The notes below the pieces were generated by a model. It did no database searches, was not told where the DNA came from, and worked only from the letters and a program-made list of their open reading frames with translations. The position numbers and the translations under genes are program-made. Positions 1 through 7,247 of a stretch of 12,037 nt of DNA are shown here, piece by piece. Every line of letters starts with the position of its first letter. The first letter of the stretch is position 1. The stretch is from Thoreauomyces humboldtii (lineage: Eukaryota > Chytridiomycota > Chytridiomycetes > Spizellomycetales > Powellomycetaceae): contig JADGJA010000708.1 of NCBI GenBank assembly GCA_027596035.1, positions 1 through 12,037 of the forward strand, written 5' to 3'.

Positions 1-90
1 CGCGGGCCCCCCCGGCTTTTTTCTTTTTTGGGGGTTTTTAAATTTCTTCCCCCGGGTTTCCGGGGGGCCCCCCCCCCCCCCCCCCCGATG
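1..90. other. Low-complexity contig end
   Basis: This stretch is blocks of G, C and T homopolymers, including an uninterrupted run of about 20 C at 67-86. It has no coding or repeat structure that fits the neighbouring sequence. The opposite end of the window has the same character, which suggests read-end or assembly artefact rather than genomic sequence. Normal-looking sequence starts at about 87. Confidence 0.75.
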
Positions 91-145
91 ACCACGATGA
101 ATCGGACCGCATAGACGAATCCCTTTCCCGATGCTTGACATGTCA

Positions 146-1661
146 TTACTTGACCTCCTACAAGACCACAAAGCATCAGCACGAGATCATTGGAAACCAC
201 ACACACTCCCCCAAAAAACCGCGTCACATACATCAACGTTGAGCTCTCCGATGAAGATCGTCTTATCGTTGCTGGCGGACGCGATGACGGTACCCGTCCA
301 ATCCACCTCGTTGCAAACGCCCTTGTGGCCGGGCAATTTGTAAACGATCTTCTGCGTGTTGACGTCCCAGACCACCACGGACCGGTCGCCGCTTCCCGTC
401 GCGACGTAGTCGCCTTCGGGTGACCAGCAGGGACGGATGAGGTTCTTCTCGAAGCCGTGCGGTGCGCCTGGGGAAGAAGATGGTTCAGCAACGTTGGCTG
501 GAAAGGTACGACCTGGTAAACTCGGGGAATGGACGTACCTTCGAAGATCTTGAGCATCCGTGTCCCGGTAGGTGCGTATGGCTTGACGTCCCACACTCTC
601 ACTGGATATGATAGAACAATCAGTTTTTTTTTCGCGGATCGGGAGAGTAGCGTGCTGGATGAACCCACCCGTGTTGTCCATGGCATTACTGAGCAGATGA
701 TCCCCCTCGGGACTCAACCTCAATCCAGTCAGGGTATCCAGGTGACCCGTGAGTTCATACGCGACCTCTCCCTTCCTCAGATCCCACGCCCTGATCTTAT
801 TGTCCAGACCACCCGCAAAGACCAACCCTCCGTCGTGACTAAACTCGGTGGCGGTGATGGCATACTTGTTGGCGAACTTGTGGACGGCGTGCTTCTGTCT
901 CGGATCCCAGATCCGTACCGTCGTGTCGTCGGATCCGGTGGCGATGAGTTCCGTGTTGGCGGAACGACGGGTCGAGGCGCATGTGTTGACGAAAGATGTG
1001 TGGCCTTTCAGTTTTTTCACTCGTTCTCCGATTTCGGCGTCCCAGACGCCTACGGTCTTGTCCGTCGACGCGGAGTAGATGGTCCTGCGCGAGAGAAGAT
1101 CGCTTCAGCATTCTCGCAAGGAGCAATCTTTCGAGCTGGGTTTCGTTACCTGCCATCGCTCGACCATTGCACCTCCAGCACCGGCCCCGCGTGTCCCTTC
1201 ATCGCACTGTAGTTTTCGCATTCACCATGTGCGTTCCAGAGATCTGTGATTCGCCAACGGCGGTTTTCCGTCAGTTTCCCGTCGAGTATCGACCGCAGAT
1301 GGTTCCCCTTCCACTCACAGATCTGCCTATCGAACGAGCCGGACACGAGCTGCCTTCCCGAAGGACTGAACTTGCAGGAGTAGACCTCGCCCTGATGTCC
1401 ACTCAGAAGCATGATGGGTGCTTGAAGATCGGACGTTCGCTTGACCTGAAAATTGGCGCAAAGGAACGTCAGCTCGTCGAGTCATTCGACTGACGACGCA
1501 AGACACGGGCTCTGTAGTACCTGACGCAGTAGCGCACCACTGGGAGGTGGTGCAGCCACGACCGCCAAAGGGTTGTGCTGGCCATCGTCATGCTTTGGCC
1601 TTTTCACGAGGGAGCCTCCTGAAGATGGCTCTGGGTTCTCTTTTCGCTTGTCGCTGCTCAT
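146..1661 (-). CDS. SNRNP40: U5 snRNP 40-kDa WD40 protein (Prp8-binding), seven exons
   Basis: This is the fungal ortholog of the U5 small nuclear ribonucleoprotein 40K subunit, a nuclear seven-bladed WD40 propeller that binds Prp8 in the U5 snRNP and tri-snRNP. The exons I infer are 1661-1521, 1445-1319, 1243-1150, 1084-669, 601-539, 467-232 and 157-146, giving 362 residues. The introns are 75, 75, 65, 67, 71 and 74 nt. Each has a CTGAN branch point and an AG acceptor; the donors are GTACTA, GTGAGT, GTAACG, GTGGGT, GTACGT and GTATGT. The N-terminus starts MSSDKRKENPEP and carries the VKRPKH motif typical of the family, followed by APIMLLSGH at the first blade. Seven WD units are visible, with signatures SGHQGEVYSCKF, KGHAGPVLEVQW, KGHTSFVNTC, the FSHDGGLVFAGGLDNKI blade, TGHLDTLTGLRL, the GFEKNLIRPCWSPEGD blade and LPGHKGVCNEVDW ending in FIGEL. 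The ATG at 1661 was chosen because it gives the expected lysine-rich start. Family identity is very secure. The last exon (GAG GTC AAG TAA) is less certain: without intron 6 the frame would read to a TGA at 187-189, giving 373 residues. Confidence 0.93.
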
Positions 1662-1899
1662 GATGTGATTGAATGGCGGCCGGGAGGTCGGTTCCTCGGT
1701 TCTTTTCTATGCGTATGGGGTGAGTGTATCGGTGGTTTGGCAATGTTGGTTGTTGTTGGTTGGGATGGATGGGGAGAGAGAAGATCGTTGGCCAAAGCGT
1801 CTGTGGCCCTTTTCTCAACCATCGACGACGAACCCGCCACTTGGGACAAACCTCACATTTCACCGTGCCGTCCGAGAAAGAGAACAGCGAGAGATAGCG
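1662..1899. promoter_or_regulatory. Shared divergent promoter region
   Basis: These 238 bp separate the start codons of two divergently transcribed genes (U5-40K leftwards, TPR protein rightwards) and must hold both 5' leaders and core promoters. I see no TATA box or CCAAT box on either strand. A frame in phase with the TPR gene is open across it from an ATG at 1669. That ATG lies only 7 bp from the U5-40K start codon, so I treat the open frame as leader, not protein. Its function as a promoter follows from gene layout only. Confidence 0.6.
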
Positions 1900-3408
1900 A
1901 TGGCACCACCCTCCAAGCATCCCAAGAAGAGCGTCTCCAAGCGAGGTGGCAGCGGAGGAGGTGGAGGAGGAGGCGGACCTGAATCCGAACCCACCACCGC
2001 ACCAGCAGCCGTTGACGAAGCGCTCCTCCTGGAAGACAAGGGCGACCGATACGCAACCGGCGACAAAGCCGTCCGGTTCTACCTACGAGCTCGCGACATG
2101 TGGGCCCACGCCCACTCTCTCGACCCAGCGGACATGGACACCGTCTACAACTGGGGTCGTCTCCTCCTCCTCCTCGCCGAGTTCACCGACCCCGCGTTCG
2201 AGCCCGCAGAGCGGTGTGGGTTGTTCAGGGAGGCGGCGGAGAGACTCAGGGGTGGGGATGCGAGGAACGCGGACTGTCTGTTCAATCTGGCGCAGGCGTT
2301 GAGGGGCTTCGCGGAGGTGGTGTTGGAGGAGGAGGGAGACGCGGGAGAGGCGGTCGCGGCTTTGACGGAGGCTGAGGCTGCGTTGGGTGAGGTTTTCGTT
2401 CTGAGGTCTGCGTCGAACGACGACGTCGGGGCCAGCATGGCCATGGATGTGTCGGATGGACAGCAATCCCAACCCAACGAAGACGAAACCGACACGGAAC
2501 CTCGAGCAACGGCGTTGGTGGACACTCTGACCGCCCACGCTCAGACCCTCACCATGCTGTTCAAGGAGGTCGCTGACCCCGAAGCGTCCGTCCTGTATCA
2601 ACGCGCGTTGGACAGGTTGAGGACCGCGGAGGGGATCCTTGCGACGGATGCGAACCCGCAGCAGACGAACGAGGTCCACATCCGCTACGCGGAGGTCCTG
2701 GCTGCGAGGGCCGACGTGGTGGCTCAGGTCCAAGGACGCGTGGACGTGGAGGCGTTCGAGGGTGCGGTCGGGTATCTCGACCGGGTGTTAGCTGCGGATC
2801 CAAACAACGTGGAGGCACTGTGCGAAAAGGGAGATGTGTTGACATCGTGGGCCGATGCTGTACGATCCGTGAACGGTGGAACCCAGGCCGTCCTCGCGCA
2901 TCTTGGTGCCTCTTGTTCGGGATCTTCATCATCGTCAGCATCAGCACCATCACCATCATCATCATCATCGACACAATGCACCTCAGAAGCGACCCCATCA
3001 CCCCTTGCGACTCTCCGCACTCTCCACGTCCGAGCCGTGGATGCCTACACCACAGCCTACGCCCTGACGCCCACGAACGGAACCCTGTCGCGCACCCTCG
3101 GGAACGCCCACCTCGCGCGCATCCCTCTCCATCCCGCACCGACCGAGTCCCTCGTCCTCGCCGCCAACGCCGAAAAGTACTACCGTCGCAGCGTGGCCCT
3201 CGGCGACCAGGGGATGCTGATCCCCCTCGCCAAGGCCATCGGCTGGCAGGGGAAGGAGGAGGAGTGCAGGAAGGTGGTGGAGGCTTGGAGGAAGAAGATG
3301 GCGAGGGGGGACGAGGATTGTCATGGGGAGGATGATGAGACGCTGGAGGTCGGGTTCGGACCGGTGGTGGAAACGTGGACGTGGTTCGAGAAAGCTTTCG
3401 GTGCGTAG
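1900..3408 (+). CDS. TPR-like repeat protein, 502 aa, function unknown
   Basis: This single-exon gene encodes an alpha-helical protein of TPR type, probably a cytosolic or nuclear scaffold; I cannot name its family. The N-terminus (MAPPSKHPKKSVSKR) is basic, then comes a Gly-rich linker with eight consecutive Gly at residues 19-26. TPR-like helical pairs follow at about residues 56-100 (through DPADMDTVYNWG), 125-143 (CLFNLAQALRGFAEVV), 287-325 (YLDRVLAADPNNVEALCEKG, the clearest TPR), 376-408 (AVDAYTTAYALTPTNG) and from 424 on (AEKYYRRSVALGD). The helices in the middle are Ala/Glu rich. A Ser-rich low-complexity linker at about 342-357 splits the repeat array. No signal peptide or membrane segment is seen. 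The ATG at 1900 was preferred over the in-frame ATG at 1669, because it has a good context (GCGATGG), gives a conventional start and leaves room for a divergent promoter. C/G third positions are strongly preferred, as in its neighbours. The gene converges on the BLUF gene downstream. Confidence 0.8.
   Translation: MAPPSKHPKKSVSKRGGSGGGGGGGGPESEPTTAPAAVDEALLLEDKGDRYATGDKAVRFYLRARDMWAHAHSLDPADMDTVYNWGRLLLLLAEFTDPAFEPAERCGLFREAAERLRGGDARNADCLFNLAQALRGFAEVVLEEEGDAGEAVAALTEAEAALGEVFVLRSASNDDVGASMAMDVSDGQQSQPNEDETDTEPRATALVDTLTAHAQTLTMLFKEVADPEASVLYQRALDRLRTAEGILATDANPQQTNEVHIRYAEVLAARADVVAQVQGRVDVEAFEGAVGYLDRVLAADPNNVEALCEKGDVLTSWADAVRSVNGGTQAVLAHLGASCSGSSSSSASAPSPSSSSSTQCTSEATPSPLATLRTLHVRAVDAYTTAYALTPTNGTLSRTLGNAHLARIPLHPAPTESLVLAANAEKYYRRSVALGDQGMLIPLAKAIGWQGKEEECRKVVEAWRKKMARGDEDCHGEDDETLEVGFGPVVETWTWFEKAFGA
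2925..2971 (+). repeat. TCA/TCN trinucleotide tract inside the TPR gene
   Basis: An imperfect run of TCA, TCG and CCA triplets encodes a Ser/Pro-rich disordered linker inside the TPR protein. The tract keeps the reading frame. Such trinucleotide tracts often vary in length between strains; that is general knowledge and not shown here. Confidence 0.7.
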
Positions 3409-3513
3409 CGTATGATAGCATAGATTACAGTGAAAAAATTCGATCAACAAAGAAAAAGAAAAAAAAGAGAAACCAAGGGATATAAGAGAGGACGCTGCAG
3501 CCCTTGCACGCGC

Positions 3514-3568
3514 CGGGGAAGAGAGAGAGAGGGAGAGGGAGAGGGAGAGGGAGAGGAGAGGGAGAGAG
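3514..3568 (+). repeat. Purine-only (GGGAGA)n tract between convergent genes
   Basis: An uninterrupted 55-nt purine run (A/G only on the plus strand) contains about four GGGAGA units followed by GGAGAG units. It lies in the 201-bp gap between the TPR stop codon and the BLUF stop codon, so it falls in one or both 3' untranslated regions. On the BLUF transcript it would be a C/U-only stretch. Just upstream, 3430-3475 is A-rich. I see no canonical AATAAA in the gap. Confidence 0.75.
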
Positions 3569-3609
3569 CGGGAGGGAACGCTCATGTGGAGGTGTATGTG
3601 TATGTCGAC

Positions 3610-4107
3610 TCAGGCGGTGGAATAGAGGACGTCCTTGCTCTGGAACGTTGAGCTGCTGCTCCCGCTCCTCGTCAACATGGCGTCCCACTCTCGCTCGTCC
3701 ATGTGTTGCCTGACAAAGTCGGCCAACAGCTTCACGACCGGACTGGGGTTCCTGACCCTGGTCAAGAACTCCATCTCCACGACGTCCCCGTCGTCGTCCA
3801 CGGCGGGCCCCTCTGCGTCCCGATAGCCCATCATCCAGCACTCAAAGTCCCTCTGGTGGGTCAGGGCGTCGAGGAGGATGACGGGTCGGGTGTGTCGTGG
3901 ATCGCGGGATATCCGGAGGTAGACCTCTTCGATCTCGTCGGAAGGTCCTTCGAGGACCTGGATGAAGGTGGAGGCGGCGTGGAGAAGCATGCCTGTGATG
4001 TCGTGCACGGCGTTGTAGCTGCGGGCCGAGGAGAGGATGTCGAGGTGGTCTTCGGGACCCAGGTAGGGCGCAGCGTCCGAGGTGTAGACGAGTTGACGGA
4101 CGGACAT
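3610..4107 (-). CDS. Stand-alone BLUF-domain blue-light photoreceptor, 165 aa
   Basis: BLUF domains bind FAD non-covalently and sense blue light through a Tyr-Gln-flavin hydrogen-bond network; short BLUF proteins act through partner proteins. This intronless frame starts MSVRQLVYTS, and the whole BLUF fold fits within residues 1-95. Key pocket residues are present: Tyr8 in QLVYTS, Asn32 in SYNAVHDITGML, Gln50 in STFIQVLEGP, and Trp91 and Met93 in FECWMMGY. These numbers match those of the cyanobacterial short BLUF protein PixD (Slr1694), which also supports the ATG at 4107. A GTG 15 nt upstream is not expected to be used. The DPRH motif near residue 69-72 is also family-typical. Residues 100-145 are an acidic loop followed by predicted helices, and the tail (147-165) is Ser-rich. 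There is no output domain such as EAL or cyclase. BLUF proteins are known mainly from bacteria and euglenoid algae, so a fungal copy is notable and could reflect transfer. Base composition does not stand out from the flanking genes. Confidence 0.9.
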   Translation of the reverse strand: MSVRQLVYTSDAAPYLGPEDHLDILSSARSYNAVHDITGMLLHAASTFIQVLEGPSDEIEEVYLRISRDPRHTRPVILLDALTHQRDFECWMMGYRDAEGPAVDDDGDVVEMEFLTRVRNPSPVVKLLADFVRQHMDEREWDAMLTRSGSSSSTFQSKDVLYSTA

Positions 4108-4230
4108 GGCGACACGATGCACGAGACGGACAAACCTTGAATGACCTCAGGGAGGTTCGGGTGAGAGAGGAGAGGCAGAGAGAGAGAGACGGGAGAGCGA
4201 CGGTTCTTGTTGTTGGGGAGAGAAGTTGAT
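4108..4230 (-). promoter_or_regulatory. Leader and proximal promoter of the BLUF gene
   Basis: Immediately upstream of the BLUF start codon, the coding strand is C/T rich, with a CTCTCT-type run that reads as GA repeats on the plus strand at about 4161-4197. Pyrimidine tracts just upstream of start codons are common near transcription starts in fungal genes. I see no TATA box and no recognisable light-response element. The assignment rests on position and composition. Confidence 0.4.
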
Positions 4231-4379
4231 GGCTGGACGTGAAGGGGATGTTGCAATGTTGTTGTTGTCCTCCTTTCTTCTGCAGACACCGTGCTTCCCC
4301 TCCTGTCTCCCTCATCCCTCTCGCTTTTCCCACCCAGCAGAATTCCGAATCGTCATCGTCGCAGCAGGAACGCAAGGGC

Positions 4380-4865
4380 ATGTCAAACAAGCGCCTCATA
4401 ACAGCCTGCAATTCAGCTTTGCGATCCTCTGCCGCGACAGGGTCAGTGGAGGTCGGGGAACGGCCCACCCCATTGCGAACCTACTCTGGGGACCGCGGAC
4501 GCTCGGGCAAGGCCGGAAGAGGTTTCACCCCTCGTGAAGGTGTCTTAGGAAAACGGTACACGGTTCATGATGTCTCAGTCCACCCCTGCCCCGGCGGACC
4601 ACCGCCTACGTCTCAGTCCTGTGACAAAACTCAACGACGATGCGAGCCCTTCGTTCAAGTGCAAGAACCCGAACACTTACTGCGCGCTATACATGAGTCG
4701 ACTGACACACGTACTTTGACAGGAACTCACCTGACCCCAACCTTCTGCAGCAAACCTCGAGGACGATGCGAGCCCCTCGGATGGCCCAAAACCAAGACGC
4801 TTACTGCGCTTCACTGGGACCAGTCGACGGACGCACTGCGCACTGAAATATCTGACTCAACGTGA
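4380..4865 (+). other. Unproven open frame of 161 codons
   Basis: An ATG-initiated frame begins MSNKRLITACNSALRS and stays open for 161 codons. I do not recognise the product. Codon usage is weaker than in the three intact genes. Its second half is built from a degenerate tandem duplication of about 126 bp (42 codons), visible as RRCEPF and GRCEPL with similar following sequence. The opposite strand is also open here, with a plausible peptide (DPVAAEDRKAELQAVMRRLF around 4445-4385), so the coding strand cannot be decided. It lies at the edge of the decayed region. Confidence 0.2.
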
Positions 4866-4887
4866 CGCGGAAGCGACCAAAGCATGA
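4636..4887 (+). repeat. Degenerate tandem duplication, period about 126 bp
   Basis: Three shared words recur in the same order: GACGATGCGAGCCC at 4636 and 4762, CTTACTGCGC at 4676 and 4800, and AGTCGAC at 4696 and 4822, giving offsets of 124-126 bp. Between these anchors the two units have diverged strongly. The first unit is about 4636-4761 and the second is 4762 onwards, with an uncertain right border. Confidence 0.5.
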
Positions 4888-5500
4888 CCAGGATCAAGTC
4901 ATGCCTTTCGTCAAGAACGATGATGCCAGGATGTTTGTCCGTGAGCTCACCAGCGAGAAAGTCAGTGACCAAAAACATCCTGATGTCATTCCATCCTTTC
5001 CTGACAAGATACTTCTATCCATCCCAATCATGCGGCCTTTCGAGGACGACGTGAAAGACCGCGACGGTCAGATTCTGGGGATCGACATCCGAGGAACGAG
5101 CCGCGCTTGCTGAACTTGCTGCGTACCTACTCCATCGCCAAGCTCGCCGTGCCTACTTCCATCTGACAACCTTGATGACTTGAAGTACATGATTTCGGCG
5201 TACTTGGACGGTTGAGCAAACACGTCTTGCAAGTTCGGATCTTCTGGAATCCAATCCGAAAAGCAAAGTCTCAGAAGCAGCCGGCGAAACGGCGGACCGA
5301 TCAAGTCTGATAGCAGATGTGGTTGTGCTCATCTTTACGGCTATCGCGTCGAATGCGAAGAATGGCCACAGCTCCCTTCCCCAGCTATCCTCCCCGACGT
5401 AGAGATCATAGAGCTAGACGGAGAGCAATTTTATGCGGCGGACAGTCTCCGTACCGTCTTCCCTGAACACTTCCCGAGCCAAGGCAAAACGGCCGGCAGA
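4862..5500 (+). pseudogene. Multi-frame coding relic, unrecognised
   Basis: Coding-like peptides follow each other on the plus strand but change frame. They include a stretch with RPFEDDVKDRDGQILG ending at a TGA at 5113, EERAALAELAAYLLHRQARR from 5091 in another frame, SDNLDDLKYMISAYLDG near 5162, a 66-codon stretch with no stop from 5202 (TWTVEQTRLASSDLLESN, then ADVVVLIFTAIASNAKNG), and GYRVECEEWPQLPSPAILPD near 5340 in yet another frame. C/G third positions are favoured. No intron of normal length joins the pieces. The order of pieces upstream of the recombinase-like fragment at 6009 would suit the N-terminal half of the same protein, but I cannot show that. Decay by indels or poor base quality are both possible. 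Confidence 0.35.
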
Positions 5501-5502
5501 TC

Positions 5503-6048
5503 TTGAAACGCAAGCGAGAGGACGGTGCGAGCGTACTTTTGCCTGGAGAGTACATCTTTGGAACTTTGCACAAGAAGAAGAAGGCCTACTCCGTCGGTAC
5601 CGAGGAAAACAGGAACTGCAAGGTCCTCGTAAAAAGGACGTGGGTCGAACGAGAGCTCGCCGTCGAGTGCGCTCCTGCCATGGTTCCCAGCGCAAGCCCT
5701 GACGCCCAAGACTCCCCAGACAGTGGAGATGGTTCACGAAGCAGTTCCGGTCGAGATGACGTCAAATCGAGTCACCAGCCGCCGCTATCCATGTCCAACA
5801 ACGTCCCCGAGCCCCCGGAAACCGGTCCCCCCGGAAGGGGGCGGGTAACACCCGTACCCCGGAAGGGGGGCTCGGTGGAAGGGGGCGGGTTCCCGACAGA
5901 GCGTCATCATTGCTCAGACGGCGGAACCGCTGAGACGTGTCCAATCTTCCGGAACGCTGTACATCGAGGAGGAAAAGGGCAGTCATTCGGCCACTTTCGA
6001 GGCCATAGCGAAGGCCACACAGCCATAGCGCGGAAAACGACACGCTGA
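5503..6048 (+). other. Open frame with Lys-rich and disordered segments, unrecognised
   Basis: A frame without ATG at its left end (it begins at a TTG) stays open for 181 codons. Its first third is peptide-like: LKRKREDGASVLLPGEYIFG, then LHKKKKAYSVG and KVLVKRTWVERE. From codon 60 on it is Ser/Asp/Pro/Gly rich, and codons 105-125 are dictated by a GC hairpin cluster, so they are unlikely to be selected protein. It ends by running off frame into the recombinase-like fragment. I treat it as part of the decayed region. Confidence 0.25.
5827..5891. repeat. Cluster of three GC hairpins with GGAA tetraloops
   Basis: Three hairpins follow one another: CCCCC-GGAA-GGGGG (5828-5841), CGGGT-AAC-ACCCG (5842-5854) and CCCC-GGAA-GGGG (5857-5868). 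The word GGAAGGGGGCGGGT occurs twice, at 5833-5846 and 5877-5890. GGAA fits the GNRA tetraloop class. The plus strand also carries several runs of four or more G that could form a G-quadruplex. It sits between two unrelated coding-like fragments. Confidence 0.7.
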
Positions 6049-6587
6049 AGTGGGGAGATGTCAAGTTCTTTCTCCGAAGGGATTCCGTGGACGCGGGACG
6101 TGTCGCTTTGGTATGTCGGATGACATACGTCCTGTTGAAAGGCAAACGTTACTCCCACGATGACTACAAGGTATGCGTTCTCTACGAGCATTCGTACGCA
6201 GAGCCCGGACGAGATGCGACAAGGCCTCTTCTGGCTTGGCCTTCATGGATAACGTCTTCAAATTCATCTCGACTCCTGAAAGCTCTGTACTCGGTGGACG
6301 CCGAGAAGATTGATAGGAGCGGGCGTTTGCTGCATCTCTCCATGAGGAAGGATGTCCAGACACCAGCTCACGTATCCGGCGGTACCGACCAACTCGCGGT
6401 TTACCGCGTCCGCCAGCAAATTGAGCCAGGAAGCCGGCTCTTTGCATTCACCTCGTTCGCATTGGCGGATCATGCCGCGTTCGTCCAGGAGAGGCAGGAC
6501 CTCTTCATAGGTGTTCCCACTAGCCGGGCGTCTTCAACCAGTTCCCTCGGCCGTGAGGCGGACACCTCCGAGGCTTGCCGGTATTAG
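6009..6587 (+). pseudogene. FluG-like/DUF3435 tyrosine-recombinase-like relic, left copy
   Basis: After a TAG at 6006 the frame stays open to 6587. It contains in order SAENDTLKWGDVKFFLRRD (from 6027), a VCRMTYVLLKGKR strand near 6110-6149, YKVCVLYEH ending at 6191, PLLA at 6225-6236, and LLHLSMRKDVQTPAHVSGG after 6320. Between 6236 and about 6280 the best continuation is one frame over (LAFMDNVFKFISTPE), so two compensating frame changes have occurred. The layout (an LKW/GDV start, an LKGK strand, a VLYE edge, an LLALA..D.VF helix, then a basic segment before a proline) resembles the catalytic-domain half of FluG-like/DUF3435 proteins as I remember them. These are tyrosine recombinases of fungal mobile elements. 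The catalytic Arg-His-Tyr part was not found. A piece further on (FALADHAAFVQERQDLFIGV, near 6459) resembles the same helix again and may be a second, nested fragment. Confidence 0.45.
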
Positions 6588-6660
6588 CGCACTTGAACTG
6601 CCCGGCCGTTCGTATCGACACGCTCAAGGCGGTATTGGCTCCACATCAAGCGCCAACCGG

Positions 6661-7228
6661 AACGACATGGCAGCTACAAGAATGAAGATCGGCGGTCGTT
6701 GGTTTGTGAATACCGAGACTCTTCAGAACGTCGCCGTCGTCGGCGCAGTCATTTCCGCCGCGAAGCAACAGGCACGCATCTTCACACATGTCACCGGGGA
6801 GCTGATTCATCTTCTTCCCAGGCCCAACCATGAAACGCCCAAGGTCGTCCTGCCCAACAACGACACGGTCTACCATTACACCGACGCGAACGGTGACATG
6901 CAAGACCTCGAATGGCAATGCCTCGCCGTTCGGAGCTATCTCCTCGGAAGGTCCTCGCGCTCCACAGACCTCAACAGCTCGCAAACGCGATCGCGACTGG
7001 TATCGTCAGGGAAGGGTCGCTGGCATTCTCGAAGACCCAAGTTGCAGCTTCAACCCTCCGGCAACTCTTTCGACCGATGCTCCCATCGAGTGTGTCGTTC
7101 CGACTTTGGTGTCCATGCGGGACAAGGTCGTCATCCTGCTGGGGATGATCAAGGAGGGGGACGAAGACAAGATGCTGCGAAAGGTCGTTGGCTGGAACCT
7201 TGCCAAGATCGAACGAAAGATCAATTGA
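6661..7228 (+). other. Two adjacent coding-like stretches, unrecognised
   Basis: From the ATG at 6667 one frame reads MAATRMKIGGRWFVNTETLQ through VYHYTDANGDMQDLEWQC to about 6955. A second frame then reads DRDWYRQGRVAGILEDP through VVILLGMIKEGDEDKMLRK and ends WNLAKIERKIN at a TGA at 7226-7228. Both have high C/G third positions and peptide-like composition, with an amphipathic C-terminal helix. The frame switch falls near 6950-6990. An intron there would be only about 20-40 nt, shorter than the 65-75 nt introns of the real genes, so an indel is more likely. I do not recognise the protein. Confidence 0.3.
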
Positions 7229-7247
7229 AGCCATCAGCATATAGTTG

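Noticed and set aside
529..1212. 227-codon open frame on the plus strand opposite the U5-40K gene
   Set aside because: It is the antisense shadow of WD40 exons and has no family features.
1669..1899. 77-codon N-terminal extension of the TPR protein from an upstream in-frame ATG
   Set aside because: It would start 7 bp from the divergent U5-40K start codon, has a non-conserved-looking Trp/Val-rich composition, and leaves no promoter. The ATG at 1900 is the natural start.
2561..3421. 286-codon open frame on the minus strand opposite the TPR gene
   Set aside because: It is Pro/Arg/Ser rich with low complexity, as expected of the antisense of a GC3-rich gene. The sense strand carries TPR helices.
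3842..4468. 208-codon minus-strand frame overlapping the BLUF gene, considered as an upstream exon
   Set aside because: No acceptor of usual form lies between it and the BLUF ATG, the intron would be about 200 nt (others are 65-75), and the BLUF numbering already fits without it.
4853..4859. Gcn4/AP-1 type palindrome TGACTCA
   Set aside because: It is a single 7-mer inside a repeat unit, without a gene start placed to use it.
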